Source: Nostoc sp. CHAB 5715
Lineage (GTDB): Bacteria > Cyanobacteriota > Cyanobacteriia > Cyanobacteriales > Nostocaceae
Direction: 5' to 3'
Assembly (NCBI RefSeq): GCF_020829685.1
Contig: NZ_JAIVFR010000424.1
Location: forward strand, 1-6,108
Length of the DNA stretch: 6,108 nucleotides
A model generated the notes under the pieces. That model was not told where the DNA came from, ran no database searches, and saw only the letters and a list, made by a program, of their open reading frames with translations. Positions 1 through 4,718 of the stretch are shown here, in pieces. Within the stretch, counting starts at the first letter, position 1; every line of letters begins with the position of its first letter. Made by a program: the position numbers and the translations under genes.

Positions 1-9
1 TTCCGATCT
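1..9 (+). other. Probable Illumina adapter remnant at contig end
   Basis: The first nine bases, TTCCGATCT, are identical to the last nine bases of the standard Illumina TruSeq-type adapter (…GCTCTTCCGATCT), and they sit exactly at the edge of the sequence. Adapter ligation places that final T directly before the insert, so biological sequence probably starts at base 10. A nine-base match could be chance, but its position at base 1 makes chance unlikely. Confidence 0.7.
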
Positions 10-145
10 AGGTATATTGTGTTTTGGAAAAGATATTCTATTTGATAATAATAATAAACTTAAAATTATTAATTTGCATGCCGATTCAAGCATCTGTAAA
101 AAAGTAAACGGAGTCTTTAATAAATACCATCTGATACCAACTTGA
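10..145 (+). CDS. C-terminal fragment of an unidentified Bacteroidetes-like gene
   Basis: The frame that ends in TGA at 143-145 is open back to the window edge. It encodes about 45 residues containing CFGKDILFD, KLKIINLHAD and, at the end, NKYHLIPT. The stop overlaps the TTG start of the next gene in the four bases TTGA, a usual sign of translationally coupled genes in one operon, and this is the main reason to treat the short frame as real. The family is not recognised. The pattern of a KLKIINL-type strand followed by a short helix faintly recalls the end of a STAS (anti-sigma-factor antagonist) domain, but this is only an impression. The 5' end is missing, and bases before 10 are probably adapter. 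Confidence 0.45.
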
Positions 146-744
146 AAACAACCAATCTATATAAACTAACGTTTTTTTCTTTCCTGTTTTTCCTTTCTGC
201 CTTTATAGAATCGAGAGGCCAGAATATCTTTTCCAAAACACAATATACCCTTCAGTCAAATCTCATATTCTCAACGGATAAATACACTCCTTTCTGGCTT
301 TCTGCCAATCAATATGGCGAAGTACCTGATAAATCGGGCTTTATTTCCTTTCGAGGATCAGCACACAAAGAATACGATACGCTGTATCACACTTCCAATC
401 TTAAGATGAAAAAGTTTGGATACGGATATGGATTAAGAGCCGTTGTAAACGCAGGAAAAGTAAATCAGGCACTACTGTCTGAAGGATATATTAAGGTTCG
501 TTATGGTGCATTGGAACTTTACGGGGGAAGAAAAAGGGAAGTTTTCGGATTGGTAGACACCCTGATGTCGTCTGGTTCCTTCATATGGTCAGGCAATGCA
601 CTCCCATTGCCTAAAATCCAGATTTCGATTCCAAATTATACGCCGATATTAGCTAAAGGATTAATTTCCATCAAAGGATCATTTGCTCACGGCTGGTTTG
701 GCAGCACTCTTGGATATAGGGATGGGGGAGGTAAAAATTATTGA
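142..744 (+). CDS. Capsule assembly Wzi-family protein, truncated 5' portion
   Basis: This outer-membrane beta-barrel protein resembles the Bacteroidetes branch of the capsule assembly Wzi family, which is linked to surface polysaccharide. Residues 1 to about 26 form a signal peptide (KLTFFSFLFFLSAF core, then ESRGQ). The mature part has typical barrel-strand wording: TPFWLSANQYGEVPD near residue 50, GYGYGLRAVVNAGK, GYIKVRYGALELYGGRKRE, then SGSFIWSGNALPLPKIQISIPNY and a final SFAHGWFG. Family members usually run to about 450-550 residues, but this frame stops at 200. The last dozen residues (after HGWFGST) do not look like the family continuation, so the gene is cut at the junction with cyanobacterial DNA, not naturally short. 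The start is TTG; no other start lies in frame between it and the stop at 121-123. No Shine-Dalgarno is visible, which is normal for Bacteroidetes. The Wzi assignment is by remembered resemblance. Confidence 0.75.
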   Translation: MKTTNLYKLTFFSFLFFLSAFIESRGQNIFSKTQYTLQSNLIFSTDKYTPFWLSANQYGEVPDKSGFISFRGSAHKEYDTLYHTSNLKMKKFGYGYGLRAVVNAGKVNQALLSEGYIKVRYGALELYGGRKREVFGLVDTLMSSGSFIWSGNALPLPKIQISIPNYTPILAKGLISIKGSFAHGWFGSTLGYRDGGGKNY

Positions 745-772
745 CTAAAGTACAGCTGTTGTCTGCGTTGGG
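700..772. other. Junction zone between Bacteroidetes-like and cyanobacterial DNA
   Basis: To the left, the plus-strand Wzi-like frame keeps its family pattern up to about the HGWFG motif (around 690-700). It then drifts into a glycine-rich tail and a stop at 742-744. To the right, the minus-strand cyanobacterial glycosyltransferase ends at 773, followed by a HIP1 octamer at 825. The change of organism therefore falls somewhere in this interval; the exact base cannot be set from sequence alone. No transposase, integrase, tRNA, attachment-like repeat or inverted repeat is visible at the join, so nothing supports a biological integration. Confidence 0.7.
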
Positions 773-1951
773 TTAAATTAAATTGTTTGCCAAAATTTTT
801 TGGTAAGCTTGGATTGTTTGCCTAGCGATCGCATCCCAGCTAAAATTTTCCAATGCATATTTTTGGGCGTTTAATCCGCGTCGTTGGCGTTCTGCGGGAT
901 TTTGCAAAGCTTCTTGCAGTAACTCTAACAGTTCTTGAACATCTGTTGCACCCACCCAACCCGACTCACTATCACGTATCTGTTGACAAATATGTACTTG
1001 GTCAGAAATTACTACGGGTACACCTGCTACCATTGCTTCAGCTACAGCAATCCCAAAATTTTCGTAGTAAGAAGGCAAGACAAATAAATCAGCAGCTTGT
1101 AGTAAACTAACTTTTAATTCACCACTAACAAAGCCAGTAATTGTAGTGTGCGATCGCAATGGTGAATTTTGAATTTGGGATATTATCTTTTTTTCGTAAT
1201 CTGGATCTTGGGGATTCGTCCCAGCTAAGACAAAATGAAACTTATAACCAACAGTTAACAGCTTCTCTAGCGTCGGAATCAACAAATTTAACCCCTTTTT
1301 CGGGTCAATTCGTGACATAAACAATACTAAAGGTACATCCTCTGGTATTTCTAACTGACTATATACATTTTTAAGGGGCGATTGAGGGGGAATCACACCC
1401 AACGGAATCACCAAATCTGGCGTAGAGACTCCAAATCGTTCTGATATTTTAGCTTCTTGATCGCTGGTGAAATGAATTGCTGCTGCACCAGCTAAATTTT
1501 GACGCTCTATAATTGCGACATAAAGCTGTTTTAATTGTTTTTTCTTCTGTAAATCAGCCGGATCAAGAGTACCTAAAGGACGGAAAATATAAGGTAGCTT
1601 TTGCTGACGGCACACAATAGCAGCAGCACTACTTATGGGAGAGAATAGAGCATGAATATGTGCTATGTCAAACTCATGAGCATGACGTTTTAGCCAGTTT
1701 AATAAATCTACGGAAAACTTGTAGCGACGAAATGGGGCGCAACGAAAGTAAATTATTTCATAACCATCTTGTTTAATTGGGCGATTTAAAGGAACATCCA
1801 AAGGTATTTGACCATTATCACCATTACTATCAGTTGTGATAATTGTAACTTCCACTCCCTCTTTTACCAAAGCTGGAGTTAGCCCTAGTACCATTTGACT
1901 GGGGCCGCCGTAAATCAGAGAAATTGAGGGAACAATTTGTAATATTTTCAT
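773..1951 (-). CDS. hpsP: GT4-family glycosyltransferase, candidate HpsP
   Basis: This 392-residue GT-B glycosyltransferase of family GT4 is predicted to be cytoplasmic and to transfer a sugar from a nucleotide-sugar donor to a growing lipid-linked glycan. The N-terminal acceptor domain begins MKILQIVPS and has the YGGPSQ glycine loop near residue 15. The donor domain has the basic RIDPKKG motif (R214, K219) and the retaining-enzyme E-X7-E motif ENFGIAVAE (E297, E305). I chose the ATG at 1951. An in-frame ATG at 1969 would add only MTNDNQ, which is encoded by heptamer repeat, while MKILQIVPS is a normal start for the family. It is the last gene of the minus-strand group and follows two other glycosyltransferases. 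Assignment to HpsP of the hormogonium polysaccharide locus rests on remembered similarity and gene order; a generic GT4 call is safe. A HIP1 site lies inside the gene at 825 and another at 1150. Confidence 0.85.
   Translation of the reverse strand: MKILQIVPSISLIYGGPSQMVLGLTPALVKEGVEVTIITTDSNGDNGQIPLDVPLNRPIKQDGYEIIYFRCAPFRRYKFSVDLLNWLKRHAHEFDIAHIHALFSPISSAAAIVCRQQKLPYIFRPLGTLDPADLQKKKQLKQLYVAIIERQNLAGAAAIHFTSDQEAKISERFGVSTPDLVIPLGVIPPQSPLKNVYSQLEIPEDVPLVLFMSRIDPKKGLNLLIPTLEKLLTVGYKFHFVLAGTNPQDPDYEKKIISQIQNSPLRSHTTITGFVSGELKVSLLQAADLFVLPSYYENFGIAVAEAMVAGVPVVISDQVHICQQIRDSESGWVGATDVQELLELLQEALQNPAERQRRGLNAQKYALENFSWDAIARQTIQAYQKILANNLI
825..832. repeat. HIP1 octamer GCGATCGC
   Basis: This is a palindromic HIP1 site, a motif strongly over-represented in many cyanobacterial genomes. 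It lies inside the 3' part of the HpsP-like gene and is the first clear cyanobacterial signature right of the junction; none occurs in bases 1-745. Confidence 0.9.
1150..1157. repeat. HIP1 octamer GCGATCGC
   Basis: This is the second HIP1 site, inside the HpsP-like gene. Confidence 0.9.
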
Positions 1952-1958
1952 TTGATTG

Positions 1959-1986
1959 TCATTTGTCATTTGTCATTTGTCCTTTG
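1959..1986 (-). repeat. Tandem heptamer repeat (TCATTTG x4)
   Basis: There are four adjacent seven-base units: three exact TCATTTG and a fourth that reads TCCTTTG. They lie 7 bases upstream of the HpsP-like start codon; a further TCATTTG overlaps that start codon at 1948-1954. This is the short tandemly repeated (STRR) class well known from Nostoc and Anabaena intergenic DNA. Read on the minus strand, each unit carries an ATG, which creates the spurious upstream start at 1969. Confidence 0.85.
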
Positions 1987-1994
1987 TATTCACT

Positions 1995-2087
1995 TAGGAC
2001 TTACGCAAACTCTACGATTCTTGGCGTTCTTGGCGTTCTTGGCGGTTCGATAAATTAAGCTTTTTAGCACTTTTTGCGTAAGTCCTA
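1995..2087. mobile_element. 93-bp MITE-like element with 15-bp TIRs and 5-bp TSD
   Basis: The ends are perfect 15-base inverted repeats: TAGGACTTACGCAAA at 1995-2009 and its reverse complement at 2073-2087. Directly outside them is the 5-base direct repeat TCACT (1990-1994 and 2088-2092), which fits a target-site duplication. The interior has no room for a transposase, so any movement would need an enzyme supplied elsewhere. It carries three copies of a 9-base unit at 2018-2044. The right half is read as the end of the HpsO-like gene on the minus strand and provides its last 25 codons and stop; the left part lies between genes. Joining the flanks with one TCACT gives a sequence nearly the same as 3271-3293, which looks like an unoccupied version of the same target. 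The GGACTTACGCA end motif is, from memory, common in Nostoc genomes; the mobilising family is not identified. Confidence 0.85.
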
Positions 2088-3259
2088 TCACTAATGACTA
2101 AATCTTGATAAAATTCTAATTGCTGTTTAGCCAAAGCTTTATTTGTATATTTAATAATTGCTTTTTGATAACCCATTTCACCCAGAGTGTGAGCAAAATC
2201 TGGTTTATCCATTAATTGAACTAAGCAATTAGCAAGGGCTTGAACATCACCTTCAGGAAATACTAAACCAGCATCGCCAATTACATAAGGAATTTCACCA
2301 GAATCAGAACCAATCACAGGTACTTGGCAAGCCATCGCCTCAATTAGCACATGACCGAATTGTTCTTTCCAGCCAACAGAAGTTAAGGTTTTAAACTTGT
2401 AAGTTGTTTCTGAAGGCAGTACTAAAGTACTCATTAAGTTGATATAATTTGCAACTTCGTTATGAGGAACACTTTCTACTAAAATTAATCGTTCTTGAAT
2501 ATTGTTTTCTGCCGCGATTTTGATTAATTGACTTTGCAACTCTCCTCGTCCCAGCAGCAGTAATTTCCAAGGTTTCTTTTTCAAAGTTATTAAGGCTTGC
2601 AAAAGCGTTAACAAACCTTTTTCTTGCACAAATCGCCCAACAAAACCTACAATAAAATCTTCTTTTTTAATATCCAACTTAGCTGCTAACTCTGGTTGAG
2701 CTTTGGGAGTAAATAAACTTTCATCTACACCCAGTTGCGGCATGACTTTAATTGCCCCTTTATATCCCCGTTGCCGCAAAACTTCTGCTCCATCTTGATT
2801 GCCAGAAATAATGCCGTGGCTGTGATTGAGGTTATATGTTTCTAATAAAGCAACTGGTAATTTTAGATGATATGGTAAATTCCACCAGGTAAAAAATACA
2901 TTTTTCGCCTTCAGTCCTAATAGCTGATTTAAGGTAATCATCTGAGTATAAGCTAGTCCCCTAGACCCTTGTTCCACTTGGATGATTTGGGGACGAAATT
3001 CTTTTAACAAAGATATCAAATCAGCACCAAAGGTAAGGAGTCCCTGATGATTTTGACTGAAATTAGAAACGGGAACTATTCTAAATTTGCCTTCATCACG
3101 GTATTCAGTTTTAATAATTCTGTTTTGCACACCGCCTGGTTTCCAACGCTTTGGAACTACAACTGTCACTTCAATATCGGGTTCTAGTTGAGATAAAGCA
3201 CGTAGTTTTTCACAGTTTAGGTCTACGATATAAGTGTGACTAGCAACTAAAATTTTCAT
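2012..3259 (-). CDS. hpsO: GT4-family glycosyltransferase, candidate HpsO
   Basis: This 415-residue GT-B enzyme of family GT4 is predicted to be cytoplasmic and to add a sugar during exopolysaccharide assembly. The N-terminal domain opens MKILVASHTY. The donor domain has VGFVGRFVQEKG (R209, K214), the loop LLGRGE near 236-240 and the E-X7-E motif EQFGHVLIE (E299, E307). The fold ends near residue 390 (FYQDLVIS). Residues 391-415, including the low-complexity RQERQE tail, are encoded by the MITE-like element. Without it the frame would read EYKGQMTNDK and stop at 1959, giving about 400 residues and a 7-base gap to the next gene. The start is set by the family-like N-terminus; the ATG eight bases upstream is out of frame. 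No clear Shine-Dalgarno is seen. It lies 83 bases after the GT2 gene and is probably co-transcribed with it. HpsO is a remembered resemblance. Confidence 0.85.
   Translation of the reverse strand: MKILVASHTYIVDLNCEKLRALSQLEPDIEVTVVVPKRWKPGGVQNRIIKTEYRDEGKFRIVPVSNFSQNHQGLLTFGADLISLLKEFRPQIIQVEQGSRGLAYTQMITLNQLLGLKAKNVFFTWWNLPYHLKLPVALLETYNLNHSHGIISGNQDGAEVLRQRGYKGAIKVMPQLGVDESLFTPKAQPELAAKLDIKKEDFIVGFVGRFVQEKGLLTLLQALITLKKKPWKLLLLGRGELQSQLIKIAAENNIQERLILVESVPHNEVANYINLMSTLVLPSETTYKFKTLTSVGWKEQFGHVLIEAMACQVPVIGSDSGEIPYVIGDAGLVFPEGDVQALANCLVQLMDKPDFAHTLGEMGYQKAIIKYTNKALAKQQLEFYQDLVISDRTYAKSAKKLNLSNRQERQERQES
2018..2044. repeat. Three tandem copies of TTCTTGGCG
   Basis: Three exact 9-base units lie inside the MITE-like element. 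Because the unit length is a multiple of three, on the minus strand they encode a periodic RQE RQE tail at the end of the HpsO-like protein and do not disturb the frame. Confidence 0.9.
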
Positions 3260-3282
3260 TTTTCATTTATTCTTTGTTATTC

Positions 3283-3341
3283 ACTAATGACTAATGACTA
3301 ATACTTCGGCTTCGCTCAGTACAAGTGACTAATGACTAATG
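3283..3341. repeat. Heptamer repeat ACTAATG, interrupted by a 24-bp insert
   Basis: Three ACTAATG-type units (3283-3303; the third ends in A) and two more exact units (3328-3341) flank a 24-base segment at 3304-3327 with the CTTCGGCTTCGCTCAG core. The block fills most of the gap between the HpsN-like and HpsO-like genes and starts one base after the HpsN-like stop codon. It belongs to the same STRR class as the block at 1959 but has a different unit. The unit also appears at the 3' end of the HpsO-like gene (2090-2099), so the repeat forms part of its coding end. Confidence 0.85.
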
Positions 3342-3342
3342 C

Positions 3343-4323
3343 CTAAACCAGTTCATCCAATCGGCTGTAAATTTGACCATCGTTCCATAGTGATTGAATG
3401 ACAGTACCCAAGGCTTTGAAAAAACCCAAAGTGTAGAAAATAGCGCGAGTGGCAATTTTGATGGGGGAACCGCTTTTGTGACAAGGTGGGCGTCCGAGAA
3501 CGTGACAGTCAAATAAACGGGCGTATAAGCGTAAAGCTTGAGTAGCAGTAAGGTTTTTCAGCCCTAGTAGGAAATGGTTGTGATAAAAGGTGAGTTGATA
3601 TTTGAGCGATCGCATACTAATATCATGACAACCCCCTGTTTCTTCACCTAAATGCACCAAATGGGCCTCTGGGTCGTACCAAATCTTATACCCCGTCTGT
3701 CGCACCCGCAAACAAAAATCTGACTCTTCCCGCACAGCACTACCGCCAAACCTCTCATCAAACCTCAGTCCGTACTTAGTAAAAATTTCGCGGCGAAATG
3801 ACATATTGCAACCCCTCGCTGTCAGTACTTGCTGAGGTTTGATGGTATGTACTAAATCAATATGATACCAAGCAATTCCTGGATCCATAGCTTGGGGAGG
3901 CAGATATTCAATCTGTAAATCTCCTCCAGAATCACCCAATTTCATTCTGTCAAATACCCGTCCGGCTACAGCCCCCACTTCTGGATTTTGCAAATAATTT
4001 TTCGCATGGGCTGTTAACAATTCTGGGGTTAGCTGAACATCATCATCAATAAATAATATTATTTCACCAGATGACCGCCGCACAGCATAATTTCGCGCTC
4101 CTGGCAAACTTGCCCAATCTAAGCGCAACCACTTAATTTTACCAGCCTCCGCCATCTCTTCTAGATAGGCTTGAATTTCTGGCTGGTGTTTTGCGGTTTG
4201 GTCTACCACTAAAACCTCAAAATTTGGATAGTCTTGTTTCAAAACATCTACAATGCTATCCCGTAGGGCTTCCTCTCGACCATAGGTCGGGATAACCACA
4301 GTAATTAATGGCCAATTATCCAT
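3343..4323 (-). CDS. hpsN: GT2-family glycosyltransferase, candidate HpsN
   Basis: This 326-residue GT-A glycosyltransferase of family GT2 is predicted to be cytoplasmic or membrane-peripheral. The nucleotide-binding start LITVVIPTYGREEALRDSI (residues 6-24) is followed by FEVLVVDQT (35-43) and the metal-binding DXD-type motif FIDDD (D93-D95). GCNMSFRRE lies at 171-179 and the acceptor/catalytic segment REESDFCLR at 198-206, with E199/E200 and D202 as candidate catalytic residues. The C-terminal 90 residues are helical and rich in His and aromatic residues, with an amphipathic stretch at 293-312 that may contact the membrane; no full transmembrane helix is evident. The start is the ATG at 4323, which puts the family motif at the usual distance. 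It is the first gene of the hpsN-O-P-like group after a 395-base gap. Candidate HpsN is by remembered N-terminal wording and order; the GT2 call is firm. It contains the third HIP1 site. Confidence 0.88.
   Translation of the reverse strand: MDNWPLITVVIPTYGREEALRDSIVDVLKQDYPNFEVLVVDQTAKHQPEIQAYLEEMAEAGKIKWLRLDWASLPGARNYAVRRSSGEIILFIDDDVQLTPELLTAHAKNYLQNPEVGAVAGRVFDRMKLGDSGGDLQIEYLPPQAMDPGIAWYHIDLVHTIKPQQVLTARGCNMSFRREIFTKYGLRFDERFGGSAVREESDFCLRVRQTGYKIWYDPEAHLVHLGEETGGCHDISMRSLKYQLTFYHNHFLLGLKNLTATQALRLYARLFDCHVLGRPPCHKSGSPIKIATRAIFYTLGFFKALGTVIQSLWNDGQIYSRLDELV
3606..3613. repeat. HIP1 octamer GCGATCGC
   Basis: This is the third HIP1 site, inside the HpsN-like gene. None is seen further right, in the more AT-rich GT4 gene at 4719-5876. 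Confidence 0.9.
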
Positions 4324-4352
4324 GATTTTTATTAAGTGATTTTTCTACTTTG

Positions 4353-4380
4353 ATAATAATCTGATAAAACTTAATTTTAA
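4353..4380 (-). promoter_or_regulatory. Weak possible sigma-70-type promoter for the GT2 gene
   Basis: On the minus strand, TTAAAA (4380-4375) and TATTAT (4358-4353) are separated by 16 bases. The first matches four of six bases of a -35 box and the second is close to a -10 box. Transcription would start near 4346, about 22 bases before the ATG. The region is very AT-rich, so such a pair is expected by chance. Confidence 0.2.
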
Positions 4381-4425
4381 TTTACTTCACTAAGCTACTA
4401 TTGCCTTAAAACAATTCGCTTTTTC

Positions 4426-4442
4426 GCCCATTCGCAATGGGC
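4426..4442. repeat. Perfect 7-bp hairpin with 3-base loop
   Basis: GCCCATT and AATGGGC form a perfect stem around CGC, directly followed on the plus strand by a second small GGGC/GCCC fold (4439-4449). No run of T follows on either strand, so it is not a typical terminator. Such GC-rich hairpins are common in Nostoc intergenic repeats. Confidence 0.6.
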
Positions 4443-4530
4443 TTCGCCCCGCTACGAAGAGAGCAATTACGTTTTGTGACGGGGATTTAGATTTAGGCGT
4501 TCAATTCGCGCTGCTTGATAGAAGCTCTTT

Positions 4531-4624
4531 ACTTAAACCCCCAAACTTTGTTAATTTAAATTCAATCAATAGCCGAAGGACTGCTTAAAATTGTCTTTCT
4601 TTAACTAGTTCCGTGGGTTTAAGT
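4531..4624. repeat. 10-bp inverted repeat pair spaced by 74 bases
   Basis: ACTTAAACCC at 4531-4540 is the exact reverse complement of GGGTTTAAGT at 4615-4624. The spacing resembles a small MITE-like unit or the outer stem of a structured RNA. No direct repeat flanks the pair (TCTTT on the left, CCCCC on the right), so insertion is not supported. Confidence 0.5.
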
Positions 4625-4637
4625 CCCCCGGTTCAAT

Positions 4638-4681
4638 AAAAAAGCAAGTTTTGTGTTGGGGTTAAATCCCCATTACAAAAC
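4638..4681 (-). terminator. Possible intrinsic terminator after the GT4 gene
   Basis: On the minus strand, 38 bases past the stop codon of the GT4 gene, two 14-base arms (4681-4668 and 4661-4648) pair at 12 positions around a 6-base loop. A stack of four GC pairs lies next to the loop, with a 2x2 internal loop in the middle. A run of six T follows at 4643-4638 after a four-base gap. The stem base is AT-rich and the T run is slightly offset, so efficiency is uncertain. Confidence 0.45.
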
Positions 4682-4688
4682 AAAATTT

Positions 4689-4716
4689 ACGAATTACGAA
4701 TTACGAATTACGAATT
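4689..4716. repeat. Tandem heptamer repeat ACGAATT x4
   Basis: Four exact seven-base units end two bases past the stop codon of the GT4 gene. This is the third different heptamer type in the window, each of them close to the 3' end of a gene. Confidence 0.9.
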
Positions 4717-4718
4717 AT

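Larger units (their letters stand above)
4324..4718. other. 395-bp intergenic region with several inverted repeats, no gene seen
   Basis: No convincing coding frame lies here on either strand. From right to left, as transcribed, it holds a four-unit heptamer repeat, a terminator-like hairpin, a widely spaced 10-base inverted repeat, a compact 7-base hairpin at 4426, and an AT-rich stretch before the HpsN-like start with a weak possible promoter. The number of self-complementary stretches is high for a plain spacer and suggests debris of small repeats or a structured leader. It separates the GT4 gene on its right from the hpsN-O-P-like genes, so these may be two transcription units. Confidence 0.7.

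Noticed and set aside
700..772. Horizontal transfer or phage/element integration at the join
   Set aside because: No integrase, transposase, tRNA or flanking repeat is seen, and adapter bases at the contig end point to an artefact.
853..1110. Plus-strand open frame of 85 codons
   Set aside because: It lies wholly inside the HpsP-like gene on the opposite strand and has no recognisable motif, so it is an antisense shadow.
3283..3341. Regular repeats that might be taken for a CRISPR array
   Set aside because: The units are seven bases and directly adjacent, with one interruption and no series of equal-length unique spacers.
4324..4500. A hormogonium-specific sigma factor (SigJ-type) promoter upstream of the GT2 gene
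   Set aside because: I could not find a sequence resembling the motif as I remember it; only a weak AT-rich sigma-70-like pair is present.
4611..4681. tRNA T-arm-like stretches (GGG TTTAAGT CCC and GGGG TTAAAT CCCC)
   Set aside because: No acceptor, D or anticodon arm can be built around either, and the T-loop consensus is broken, so these are not tRNA genes.
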